From NCBI RefSeq assembly GCF_022201045.2, contig NC_068558.1:38769501-38833500 (forward strand): a stretch of 64,000 nt of DNA. The letters run 5' to 3'. A program made the position numbers and the translations under genes. This document shows, in pieces, positions 33,810-44,953 of the stretch. The stretch's first letter is position 1; every line of letters begins with the position of its first letter. Below the pieces are notes generated by a model, which was not told the origin of the DNA, did not search any database, and saw only the letters and a list, made by a program, of their open reading frames with translations. Origin of the DNA: Citrus sinensis (taxonomy: Eukaryota > Streptophyta > Magnoliopsida > Sapindales > Rutaceae).

Positions 33810-34705
33810 AGAATCAGAATTGGTTTTTAATCACTCTTAACAGAAATCAAAACCCAGCCCGCACTGCAAAAAGCTGGGCATGCAATGGGGTTTGCTGTTG
33901 ACTCAAGGTTTTCTTTTGGGTCAACTTGGGATGAAGGATACAGTGATAAAAGAAGTGGTAGCCATATAAGGTCTACAGACAATTTGCCATTAGGATTTAT
34001 TTTATGCCTGTGTATATTCTCGTTGCTTATATCTATTGACTGTAGCTCAATTCTTGTCACAGCATTATATTCTTGGAATATATTGCAACATGTGCAAGTT
34101 CTTTTCTTTTCTTTTTTTAATTTCATTTTTTTGCATTGTTAATCAGACATTGTGGCTGAAACTGCATGATTCTGATGTTTATGCATTTTTTGTGCCTGCC
34201 TAGATCATGATAGGCTGGAACGATATATGTGATTTCTGTGGAGTAAATTTAAGAAAATAGTTTTTTTCTTAAAACCAGGCTTCATCTAAAACTACTATAG
34301 ACTATAGGCCTATTATCCATTTTCAATAATTACCAGATCTGGAAAATAGAAACTAAATGAGAGGTACACGTCAAGTATCTTGCATACAGCTTGGTAATAG
34401 AAAATTTTTGCATGGAAAATGGATATTTTTCAGTTATAGCAACAACAGGTCGCATGCAGGTTGTTGGTAGAAAATGATTACTTGCGTTCTTACTTAAATC
34501 TTTATTATTGATATACTAAGAAACACACACAAAGACTAAAGGAGAAAGGCGATATTACATCATTTTTTTTAAAGTTTGAATGGGGATGAGAAATTTCACC
34601 CATTAAACATCAAACTTTGTATTTACATTATTATTCAAACTTAGGTAAAGCGGAAGAGCACCAACGACTAGTCGACCTGCACCCGGCTTAAGGGCAAAGA
34701 AACTT
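33810..34705. other. 3' flank of SPPL3-like and 3' flank of DIR1-like gene
   Basis: Convergent gene ends. Untranslated regions of both genes probably fill much of it. Short open frames around 33885-34142 on both strands have no family resemblance and are not called. Confidence 0.5.
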
Positions 34706-35035
34706 CTAGCAATTAGCGGGATGAGGAAGCCTGCACTTATCCGGGAGCTGCATCGCAAGTTTAGGGTCTATACCAAGAGAAGGCAGCAGCTTAGAGTTCT
34801 TGTACTTGCAAAAGCATTCCAAGTCAGCATGTGAGAGCGCGGTACAACAAGCAGTCGTCGGCCGAGTTGGGTTTGGAGGCGTAACAGACGGCTTGCATGC
34901 CATCAAACCAGCACCAGTCATGTTGCATATCACTGTACCCTGAGCATGGCTGCTGCCAATGCTCATCCCTACGCCTATGCCCACCACCATTATCACTTTT
35001 ACGACCAAAGCTATAATCTTTTTGAGGCTCCCCAT
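34706..35035 (-). CDS. DIR1-type non-specific lipid-transfer protein
   Basis: A single-exon gene of 109 residues. A secretion signal of about 30 residues ends near SIGSSHAQG. The mature part has the eight-cysteine pattern C-C-CC-CxC-C-C (visible as TTACCTALSHADLECFCKY and LPDKC..PHPANC). The Pro-rich segment PPNPTRP and the stretch YKNSKLLPSLGIDP are hallmarks of DIR1, the apoplastic/phloem lipid carrier needed for long-distance systemic acquired resistance signalling in Arabidopsis. It may be a DIR1 orthologue or a DIR1-like paralogue; other type IV lipid-transfer proteins are the alternative. A TATA box lies about 65 bases upstream. Confidence 0.88.
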   Translation of the reverse strand: MGSLKKIIALVVKVIMVVGIGVGMSIGSSHAQGTVICNMTGAGLMACKPSVTPPNPTRPTTACCTALSHADLECFCKYKNSKLLPSLGIDPKLAMQLPDKCRLPHPANC

Positions 35036-35100
35036 TTCTTCTCCTAGTTAACTCCTTTGCTTTTTCTGCTCTCACAAAAATCAACATATATGGGCAAGCG

Positions 35101-35108
35101 TTTATATA
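35101..35108 (-). promoter_or_regulatory. TATA box of DIR1-like gene
   Basis: The minus strand reads TATATAAA, 66-73 bases before the ATG, implying a 5' untranslated region of about 40 bases. Confidence 0.6.
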
Positions 35109-35553
35109 GAGAAAAATGGATGCGGTCGTTAGTTGTACCTCCATAATCCCCCCCGTGAATCAACAGAGCATCATTGCGGTTTCCACTCATACTCCCACTC
35201 CTACACTGTGCTGTCACGGGGTTCTAGATTAGTTTTTTGCGGATGTCCTTGTCAGGTGGTTAACCATCCATCGTAATGATCATTTACAGTAATAATATAA
35301 TCTGCGCTTATTAGGAGTTTGAATTCATATAGTTATGTTACAATTCAGAAGTTTTTGAGTAGTATTCAAAAATTTATAATTATAGCTACATTTGGAAAGG
35401 GACATATAGCATCCTAAGTTTTCTGTGGGAGAACTCTAATAGTGCTACCAAGAATAGGTAACGAATCTTAGTGGCAATAATTTGGTCTTTTCGATGTCTA
35501 AAGCAGCTAAAGTCGGAGACTGACAGATGGAATGAAAAGGAAAATAAAGTTGC
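35109..35553. other. Upstream flank of DIR1-like gene
   Basis: Regulatory sequence for the DIR1-like gene is expected here. No gene or repeat is recognised. Confidence 0.4.
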
Positions 35554-35562
35554 ATTAATATT

Positions 35563-37923
35563 GGGAAATTTATAAAAGTAACCATAAAATTTTTATTATT
35601 TTCATAATTAAGTCTTTAAATTTTTTTCTATCAACACTAGCCAAACACAAGCTTTTGTCCTCAAATTATCCTTGTTTACAAACCAAAAACAACTTTCTTT
35701 CTCCCGTTTTATCAAACCAAACACAACTTTGCACTCTTGAATCATCACCGGCAACGGCAAAAGGTAACGGCAAATTTCGACGGTGAATTGTAAAAGTAAA
35801 ATCCGATCATAATTCATTCGGATTCAACACCAATCCGCATCACTGAGTGGTATAAGTTATTTTCTGAACTTGCGAGAAAGTTTCAGTGCGATTGCTCGGT
35901 GCGACAGGCACCCTATCACATCAAGAGGCAGATTCACCGACTCTGCCTGCCTGTCGCACCAAAAGGCAGATTCATTGCAACTGACTCTTTATTAATTTGA
36001 TAGTGCGCAATTAATTTTTTTTATATATAATTTTAGGCTTAATGGATTCAGGTGTGCTTGAATTATATTATGATGGTTGGTGCTGTAGAAAATAACATTT
36101 AAAATAAGTAAATGAAAAGTCAAAATTTTTGATTAAATAAATAATATTACTTATAGGATACCGATCTTATGAACCCAACCTGGAATACGTGGCATATTAT
36201 TCTTCACAGTGAACCAATATTTTTTGTGACTCTCTTTTGCATCCGGCTCAAGGGTTTGCAAAACGTTTCCCTGCCATGAATTCAGCCTAAAATTTTAAGT
36301 AAGTGTACAAAACTCAAATTTAGTAATGTCAAAGATAGTATTATACGTCTACCAATACATATTACTTACAAGACGAAATTTTTCATTGAAGAACGAATAA
36401 ACCTCAACAAAGTTTATTTTAGAAGAAGTCATTGTCTTCCATTGCACGATGTGGGGAATCTTCTTCTTCGTTTTCACGACCCATGCTGGCGGTAGACCTC
36501 TGATCGTTTCGTAAATCCAAGCCTGCAACAACCAAAGTGAGAAAGTAATTAAAACTACCATTAAATATTTAATGTTACAAAACTTATTACTAAAAAAAAC
36601 ACACCTGAACCCCGAACGTAAAGCCGTAAAGATTGTACTTTTCTATTTTATGATTTGGATTTTCCAACCGAGTCGTCTTAAATTTCTCGTCTTTCTCGTA
36701 TAGTGCATTGTCAAGACTATCGTATATCGTTTCCCACGATAAACGACCTCATGGATGATTTCAGAAATAATTTATATCATCTTCTTCGTTCAGTCAATCG
36801 AAATTGATTTGACAGTGGCCCTTTCTTCCATTTAGAACTCTGTTCGCAAAATAAAATAGTGCAATCTTTAATGCGTCAATGTCGTCCATAGCCTCAAAAT
36901 TCAACTTCTCAAATAATGCATCGAATTGCTTAAGATTGATGTTGCGAAATAAATCACTACCAAAATACGTTTTCAGTAGCCTATGGCCTGATTTATTATT
37001 TGTTAGTGCGGTATCTACGCCATAGGAAAGTCTAGTAATAGACACCATTCTCTAATTGACAAGCGTATCAAATGTTCACCAATTTGAAATCATAACTGAT
37101 CCTCATCTCTGTATTCTCCATGAGCCACTTGCCTAAGCAAAATATTGTGCAAAATTACACCACTAAACGGAAAGTTTCGGCACTCCAACAAATACTCAAA
37201 TATGTCTTTCTTCAACAGATGCAACTGTCATTTTGTTAATTTTTGCTCGATGGCTTTTACGACCGTAGATAAGTTACACATATTCGAAATTTGCCCCGAG
37301 AAGTGATCGGCATAAGCTAATATCATCTTGTCTAATTCGTTTCTTGACACTTCTGATTTCGCCATGTATCTATAATATTTTTAATATTATTAGATTGTAT
37401 TTATAATACAATAACAGGGAAATTAATTTTTGGTAAAAAAAATTAAAACTGTAATTTGGTGCGACAGGCACGCGCGAGCGCGCACGCTCTAGCGCCCGTC
37501 ATTGGGCAGCAGTTCCCTCGCTGGGTAGGCACCATTCTCCCCAAAACAACGCAATCACAAATCACGCCCAAAACAACACACTCCCAAAACAACCACCACC
37601 ACCACCGTTATTCTCAAAGTACAACCACTATTATTCTAAAATTTCATTTTAAATTAATGAAATATAAATAAAATGGCTAACTTAGGTTTTGTTGAAGGCC
37701 GTAGAAGGTAGATCTGACGCCGATGATGGGTGGAGTTGCCGCCGACTATGGGTGTTTCTTGGCTTTGGGAGAGATTACGTAAAAGAGAGATTGTTGGGGG
37801 AGAGATGTGAGAGGGGCATTTTGGTCTGAAATATTTTTTTTGGGCTAATATTGATAGAAATTAGTTTATGGGGTTAAAATTAAAAAAAACATAAAATTTT
37901 ATGGTTATTTGTGTAAATTTCCC
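35563..37923 (-). mobile_element. Second DUF1985 Mutator-like element (2.4 kb, non-palindromic)
   Basis: It starts GGGAAATTTATAAAAGTAAC and ends with the inverted GTTATTTGTGTAAATTTCCC. Flanking 9-mers ATTAATATT (35554-35562) and AATAATATT (37924-37932) differ at one base, a slightly decayed Mutator-type duplication. Ends, subterminal zone and coding remnant are those of the element at 1275-5396, but here the DUF1985 gene occurs once, on the minus strand, and the opposite end is short. This is probably closer to the ancestral form from which the palindromic one arose. GTGCGACAG motifs lie at 35899 and, inverted, at 35951. Confidence 0.85.
36150..37365 (-). pseudogene. DUF1985-type MULE gene, degenerate copy 3
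   Basis: From ATG 37365 the minus strand gives a DUF1985-like frame (short stretches: YADHFSGQISNMCNLST, LRQVAHGEYRDEDQL, GNVLQTLEPDAKES, MPRIPGWVHK). There are in-frame stops near 37240 and 37092, and a one-base deletion near 37045 relative to the copy at 1804. One intron lies near 36530-36605. No Ulp1 domain follows. It was never repaired by selection and looks inactive. Confidence 0.7.
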
Positions 37924-37932
37924 AATAATATT

Positions 37933-38532
37933 TGATTGTCGGCCGAGAGTTGCACCTTTTGTCGTCCAGATCAAAACAAATGGCCACTCGCACATGTTAT
38001 GAAATTTCCGTCGGTTACTCACTCATTGATTGCATTCCATCACTTTTACAATTTATATCATCTACTACGTGTCACTCAATATCTTAATTTATTTGACAAG
38101 TGTGACTTGAAAATTATAAAGGTAACCCACTTTAATCATTCAAATATTTTATATATACATATATATATATATATTTATTTATTTATTTATATTTAATGTT
38201 GAGAACTACCTTAATAACTAAATTTATTTTATAAGAAAATTGATAAGCACTTAGTCATATTTATTGAGCCAAACTCAAATTCTTTCACCTCTCAGTCACA
38301 GAAAATAATAAACTAGTCAATAGTAATTCTGGTGAGAACCCTTAAGTTAGTTGTTTCGTATATAAGAAATGGGAAATAAACTAATAAATAAGGTTCCAAT
38401 CAAAGTTTCCAAATAAAGGTTTATGGTGATATTATTGTAAATCATGTAGCAAGGTAATAGAATGGTTGATTTTTGCCTAACCCCTTTCTTTAATGCAGTC
38501 TTTTACTTAAATAAGCTCTTATTTGTGAGTAA
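37933..38532. other. Intergenic, AT-rich with TA tract
   Basis: A TA-rich and TTTA-repeat tract lies at about 38150-38195. No gene is recognised. Confidence 0.5.
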
Positions 38533-39152
38533 TATGTGGGTTTGGGTCGGGCTTTCTCAAGCTCAGACCTAAGCCTATATAATTGAAATTAGGTCTGGGC
38601 CTTGCGAAATCCCATCCAACTTGAATGGGCTTGGGCCTGGGTCGGGGCTCGGGTTGGGCTTAGGCCTTCAATAATTTTGTTAAATAAATTTTTAATTAAG
38701 TTATAAGTTAAAAAAAATCTTAAATTAAGATTATTATTATTATTATTATTAAACAAAAAAATTAATTGCTTCCTTGAATGGGGCTGGATCGGTGACCTCT
38801 AAGTAAATAATTGCATTTCTTTTTCTTCATTCCTTTTTCTCTTCTTCTTCTTCTTATTAATTATTGTAAGTTAAATTTTTTTTAGATATTACAAATTATT
38901 ATTTTTAGATATTACTTATGTTTATGCATTGTAATTTATGCAAAAACTCAAGACTCATGTTTATTAAAAAGTATGTTAATTTGGAATGGAATGAGGGATT
39001 TAATTCTTTCAATTAAAAATGATTTTTTAATTTATAAATTAAAGCCCCGGCTTAGGCCCAATCTTTTTGCAAAAGCCCTTAACTAGGTCCCTCAGAGCGG
39101 GCTCAAACCTGCAGAGCTGGGGTCGGCCTAAGGTTTTTTACCAACCCTATTG
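38533..39152. mobile_element. hAT-like MITE (620 bp)
   Basis: Ends TATGTGGGTTTGG and, inverted, CAATAGGGTTGG are weakly inverted. Flanking 8-mers GTGAGTAA (38525-38532) and GTGAGTAG (39153-39160) match at 7 of 8. Both ends are GC-richer with GGGCTTGGGCCTGGG-type phrases around an AT-rich core, a layout common in plant hAT MITEs. Confidence 0.55.
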
Positions 39153-39438
39153 GTGAGTAGTTTTCTCCTTCGCCGTAACCTATTATATCCTCTAGTGGTG
39201 AGCAATTTTCATCAAATCCGTTTTATTTCTAGCCGACCTCATGTGGTTGGACTACTCTGGCATGCCATTTGCTTGTTGGCATCATCTGTACTATTGTTAG
39301 CTGAGCTTGAAAAAATATTCGACCTCAACATAACTTTTCTAGATGCATTTCCTAACAAGAGTAGAGATATTTTCATAATTTCCGACTTCTTGTTGTGAAA
39401 AATATGAATCCCCCGTTAATTGTAAGGGTTTCTTTTTA

Positions 39439-39640
39439 GAGTAATGATACAACCACAAACTCTTGTACAAACTTATTTTATACAAACTGACGTGGCATTA
39501 ATTAATTGGTTGAATGAAAATATAAATTAATAAAAACAAATCATGTGGGCCAAGTGATATTTAATTCAACCAATCTTATCATACCACATCAGTTTGTACA
39601 AAATAAGTTTGTACAAGAGTTTGTGGCTGTATCATTACCC
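39439..39640. mobile_element. Foldback MITE with perfect 9-bp duplication (202 bp)
   Basis: It starts GAGTAATGATACAACCACAA and ends with its near-exact inverted copy. Pairing continues for roughly 57 bases, with only about four differences, so the element would fold into a long hairpin. TTCTTTTTA stands unchanged on both sides (39430-39438 and 39641-39649). The 9-bp duplication suggests mobilisation by a Mutator-type transposase. Confidence 0.85.
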
Positions 39641-39689
39641 TTCTTTTTAACCACTTGTCTTTTTAGTGTGGGGCCCAAATCAGGGCGAT

Positions 39690-40330
39690 CTATGATCTGG
39701 GCTTCCAAAAAAAAGTTTGTGTCTGGATGTAGGGATGACAAAATTCGAATCCGGATCTGGATGTAGGTGCATTCGAATGACAAAATTTGGATTTGGATCA
39801 CATTGAACATTTGGCATCCGGATTTGTAAAAAAATATGCGGATCTAGATATAGAAAATATTCGCATAGATTGCAGGCAGATTTGTCGGATATCCAGATCT
39901 GCATAATAATAAAATTTAAATATAATTTTAAATTTAATAATTAGCTAATAATATCAAATAAAATTCAATTATAATTTAACAATCAACAATTCAACATAAA
40001 TAACATACAACAATACCATAAATTCACAAACGATAATTTTACAACATCAATCAAACATTAAAAAAAAAGCTGAGGTAAATCGATTCATTACAATATTCTC
40101 TAATTATTATTACTTTTTTTAACATATTTTTTCATAGTCAATGACGATTAGAGTTAATTATGTTTATACATATTAAATAAATAATTTAATTTATACATTT
40201 TTCAATTGAAATTTAATTATAAAATAATGTGGATCCGGATATCCGGTTTTTCGAATGCACTTGCATCGGATTCGGATCCAAATCCGCACGGATCTTGGTT
40301 TTTAAGATCTAGATCTGCATTTTTTAACAT
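39690..40330. other. Probable truncated hAT-like relic rich in GGATCCGGAT phrases
   Basis: It starts near TAGGGATGACAAAATTCG. CGGATCTGGAT-type phrases at one end recur inverted at 40230-40320, around an AT-rich core. No clean outer terminus or duplication was found on the right, so it may be decayed. Confidence 0.35.
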
Positions 40331-40342
40331 GCTTTTCTATAT

Positions 40343-40888
40343 GAGTGGAGCTATTGGCACCCCAACATTATTCTTATAAAACCTCACTTTAAAAAAAAAT
40401 TACAATTAAGGACAATTGAAAATTAAACATATATAAAATTTTTTCAGTAAATTACTTAATTCATAATCAATCCTTTTCCCAAAAAAAAAAAAAAAATTCT
40501 ATATGTTACTTCCTATTTAGCTAAAATAAATTATACAAATTTAAAATAATCTATTGTTCACTTTTGATTTTTTATTGATTCAATATTTTTATACTTAAAA
40601 TTGCTTTGAAATTATAATTTGAAAAATGTGTTATTTTAGCCAATGATTAAGACTAAAAAAACTTATCGCCCATGTAACTTTTTAATTTGTATGTAAATTA
40701 ATAATAAAATTAAAAATAATTAAAAAGTAACACAATAATACTTTGAGTTTTAACAATAAATCAAATCAAATGAAAATTAAGAACTTAGAAAAGTGTATCT
40801 AAAAGAAGGAATATTTTCAGAAATAAAATGAATATAAGTAAAAATGGTGTTTTATGAGAAGATGAGAGGGGTGCCAATAGTCCAACTC
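40343..40888. mobile_element. MITE of the GAGTYGGACTATTRGCACCC family, copy B
   Basis: It starts GAGTGGAGCTATTGGCACCC and ends with inverted GGGGTGCCAATAGTCCAACTC. Flanking 9-mers TTTCTATAT (40334-40342) and TTTCTGTAT (40889-40897) differ at one base. The last 21 bases match the right end of copy A at 12001-12021. Confidence 0.75.
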
Positions 40889-40897
40889 TTTCTGTAT

Positions 40898-41554
40898 TTT
40901 TCTGATTCTAAGTTTATTGCCATCGCTCTTTGGATCATACATCCGGTTACTTAGTTCACCCCCTGAACTCTCTATCTACCCACAACGTTCATACTGCACT
41001 CATTAAATTTCTTCGTTCACTCTATTAGATTTCTTTAAGGACCCAGCTTAGAAAATTCCAATCTTCCCCCCGATCTCAAGCCCGGATTGGTCAAGATGGG
41101 ACAGAGCCGTTACAGGCCTAAACTTCCGAAGAAAAGGCCTGGTCTTGAGTTGGGCTTTAAGTGACTCGGTCCGACCCGTTCCATTTGCCAACCCGGTAAC
41201 ATCACGTTTTTACAACTTTCCATTTTCCATTTACCGAAGTGAAGTGGAAGTGTGCAAGTGTCACATTTTTGCTCCGCTGGTTAGTTGTCGGTGGAGTTGT
41301 GTGGGTCCCGTCCCTCTGTAAGGTACCTTCCTCCAAATCCAGCCTGTAATCGCTTTAAATCTCCAACACATTTCTCAACCTAACGGAAAATCCACCGTTG
41401 ATTTCTCCAAACAGTGTTCGACATTTAAACAACTCGTCTTACGGAACCTGAAAAGGACGCTGCATCCGCCTTGTCAAATCCCTTGCTTCCCATTTCTCTC
41501 ATCTTCCCCCAAGTGAATCTCGAAACAACAGGTAGATCTGGTGAGAACGAGAAA
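40898..41554. other. Promoter region of CTL1-like gene
   Basis: Upstream DNA of the chitinase-like gene; the 5' untranslated region is probably in the last 100-150 bases. No TATA box could be placed with confidence. Confidence 0.4.
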
Positions 41555-43563
41555 ATGAAGATGAAGAATGGCAGTGTGGCAATGACACTGACAGTGGCAC
41601 TAGTACTGGCACTGGCAGTGAGTTTGGCAAATGGAGATGAATCAGAGAAGGTGATAGTGAAGAAGTTGAAGGGGAAAAAAGTTTGCATAAAAGGGTGGGA
41701 GTGCCCAACATGGTCGAAATTCTGCTGTAACGAGACGATATCAGACTATTTCCAGGTTTACCAGTTTGAGAATTTCTTCTCGAAAAGGAACACGCCGGTG
41801 GCACATGCCGTGGGATTCTGGGATTATCAGTCTTTCATTACTGCCACCGTCAAATATCAGCCCCTCGGCTTCGGTACCACCGGTACTAAGCTTGATAAGA
41901 TGAAGGAGATTTGCGCTTTTCTTGCCCACGTGGGCTGCAAGACCTCTTGTAAGTACTCATCTATGTTTCCTCTTTCAATATTATTAGCTCCTAACTCTTG
42001 AGTCTTGAAGCTCGAATCTAAAGACCTGAGCCTTAGGAAGACCGTTCCTTACCAATGGAGCTAAACCTTGGGTTCGACTTTTTTGTTTCTTATTTATTTA
42101 TTGCAAATGCAGTATTAGAACTTGGGCAGCTGTTTGTTTGTGAAAAATACAGCTGGCCCCCTGTGGTTTTGGCGACGGTCGTGGAGACCCTCTTGTGTTC
42201 TTGTCACTGTAGTCGAAGGCCATAATTTTCTGAATAGGGTCTTTGAGACTGTTTCGGAGAAGAAGGGGTCACTGTTTGTTTTTATTTGGTTGAAATTTGA
42301 TTTAACAGCGAGTTCAGTTGGTGCTAAAATGTTTTGGGTTGAAACAAGAGCTGTGCAGCTCGAATTGTACCCACGCACATGGGTGGTGAGATGGGATTTA
42401 ATTGACAGTATGCTGCTATTATCTTATATGCTATGTTTATGCTTAGAATGAAAAAGAAAAAAAATAGAAGTAAAATAAAAGGCTTATATTGTAACGGCTG
42501 TAATGTTTGTATTGTATGCTTAATTAGGTGGATATGGAGTGGCCACTGGAGGACCATTGGCCTGGGGACTTTGCTACAACCATGAAATGAGCCCCAGTCA
42601 GTCATATTGTGATGATTCCTACAAATACACATATCCCTGCACCCCTGGAGCTGAGTACTATGGCCGAGGTGCTATACCTATATACTGGTATGCGTGTTCT
42701 TTTTACCTTTTCGTCATAGTTCTTTTATTCAAATTTCAGTTGCTGGATATGAATCTTCCTTGTAACTTTACATGTTGATATTGATTGATTTACCTAAGCT
42801 GAGCTGGGAAAAAATTAGTGATAGTGCAGATGATAGACTTGTTTCAAAGCTTTTGTTTGTCATATCATTATCAGGCAGCATGATTGATTAACTGTATGGT
42901 CCACAGAGCAAATGCTACGATCTCTATATTCGGATTTTGGGGGTCAAGAAGCAATGTGTTCAATTCGCATTAATCTATATTTTTCGATAGATTTGATGTT
43001 TTTTCTTCTTTTACTTTAAATGCCTATTATTAGTTTCTATTATAGAATAGAAACAACAGCCAATATGAATTGAGTTCATTTCTTTCAAACACAATGTCAA
43101 TGATACGTTTTTTTTTTTTTTTTTTTCTGTTGTTGTAATTTGTAGGAACTATAACTATGGAGCCACTGGGGAAGCATTGAAGGCAGATCTGTTGAATCAT
43201 CCCGAATACATTGAGCAGAATGCTACCCTTGCCTTTGAGGCTGCAATTTGGAAGTGGATGACCCCAGTCAAGAAATCCCAGCCTTCAGCCCATGATGCCT
43301 TTGTTGGCAACTGGAAGCCCACCAAGAATGATACTTTGTCCAAACGGGGACCTAACTTTGGTACCACAATGAATATCCTCTATGGTGAGAGCGTATGCGG
43401 TCAGGGTGATATTGATGCTATGAACAACATTGTCTCTCATTACTTGTATTACCTTGATCTGTTGGGTGTTGGCCGAGAGCAGGCAGGACCTAATGAAGAA
43501 CTCTCTTGTGCTGAGCAGAAAGCCTTCAACCCAAACACCGCACCTTCAGCTGCATCTTCTTGA
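41555..43563 (+). CDS. CTL1: Chitinase-like protein (CTL1/POM1 type, GH19, catalytically altered)
   Basis: Three exons, 41555-41948, 42528-42687 and 43146-43563, give 323 residues. A signal peptide (to about residue 27, ending LANG) leads to the GH19 fold without a chitin-binding domain. Family stretches include NETISDYFQVYQFENFF, CKTSCGYGVATGGPLAWG and GRGAIPIYWNYNYG. Where active GH19 chitinases have the HETTGG glutamate, this protein reads AHVGCKTSCGYG, so the first catalytic Glu is missing. That is a known trait of CTL1/POM1 and CTL2, apoplastic proteins needed for cellulose assembly, normal cell expansion and stress tolerance rather than chitin breakdown. Length matches Arabidopsis CTL1. 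The neighbours also fit the CTL1 locus At1g05850. Confidence 0.93.
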
Positions 43564-44953
43564 GGACGTTTATTGTAGCCAAGCTATTATTGTGGGAGTG
43601 ACTCTCTCTCTCTCTCTAGGTGGGTACCATTACAATAAGACTGGGGTTAATTAAACTATTTGTTGTAAGTTTTTTTTTTTTTTTCCATCTTTTCATATAT
43701 TGCGCAAGGTCAATTAGTGTGTGGATTGGTCTGCCCCTCTTCATTGCCGTTGTAGATTTGAGATTCATTTGGTTTGTAAAATCTTCGTTATATCTGGTTA
43801 CATATGTAATGATGAACCGCATGAACCACTCGTGTGTTTCAATAGCAGAATTGTAAAGTATATGCTTATATTTTATTTATTCCGGGATATCGACTCCTAG
43901 TTTCGTTTTACCTCTGGTTTCTTTAGTCGCAATAATGATTCATGCTCCCATTGGAAATGTTGTTTTGGCTTGGGTATTTGTTGCATACCTACAAATGTCA
44001 ATTATGTCATGGATCACGTGCTATTTATCATTTCTCATCTTGTTAATCCAAAGATGTATTGGAAGCCTGCCGACAGAGTTATGTTTCTTGCCTGTTTGAT
44101 CTGTAAGAGGACAGCCTGGTGCATTTTTGTTGCATTGTGGCAGGACTTTTGCCAGTTTACTACGACATTCTTGTGAATTGTGAAAATTGATGTGCCGCAC
44201 AAAAACGGGTATCCATTCCAGAACCGGAAGACTCCGACAATCCGGACCAATCCAGATGCGGATTGAAACCAGCGGTCGGGTTACTGATTACAATTTTTTT
44301 TTTATAAATTTATAATAAAAAGTATAAATATATAAACCTATTTCTTTTTTTTAAAAAAAAAATCCATTTAGACCGCGCCTTTCAATGATCAGATATTTTT
44401 GTTGTACGTGAAAGCAGGAGGTGTACGAATAATTTTCCATTCAATTTTTGCTGAATTAATTGTCAATAAATGCTTGTAATGACTAATATCTTGAAGAAAA
44501 TGTAACCTGAATTGTTAAACCACAAAATTAACAACTGGGAATTTTGAACTCTGAATTAAAAACTCATTATATACAAAATCCGGGTACGGATGTTCGGGTT
44601 CAGGTTTAGAACAAACTCAAAACTAGCTCTGGGTAAAACGATACGAACTGAACCCGGCCCGCACCATCCCTTAAACCCGTGTCCCCTGATTTCCGGGGGT
44701 CTGGACGATCCGCACCCGGATTTTCCCGCTCCTTAGCCCTCATGGCCTCATCATTCACCAGCACTATGTCTGATGATTGTTTTTTTAAGACGTATAATAA
44801 TAATAATAATACCCCCACTCTTGGAAAAGCATTTTCAATGCAACTTGCACGGCGCTAACAGCTGCTCTGGTCATCGACGGCCGCGGATTTTGCCGCGAAT
44901 TTTTTATTTATTCGATTTTTAAACTACGAATAAGTTTGAAGCTGCAACTGCAA
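43564..44953. other. Intergenic, with a GC-rich transposon-like relic at about 44200-44740
   Basis: After the CTL1-like 3' untranslated region come CT and T runs. The stretch 44200-44740 has GC-rich ends (phrases like CGGATTGAAACC and CCCGCACCATCCC) around an AT-rich core, resembling a hAT-type relic. No clean termini or duplication were found. Confidence 0.4.

Noticed and set aside
39690-40330. Complete hAT element
   Set aside because: Only the left terminus is recognisable and no matching 8-bp duplication was found, so it is listed only as a relic.
41471-41554. Upstream in-frame extension of the CTL1-like protein
   Set aside because: It would need a TTG start; the ATG at 41555 gives a standard signal peptide and the family length.
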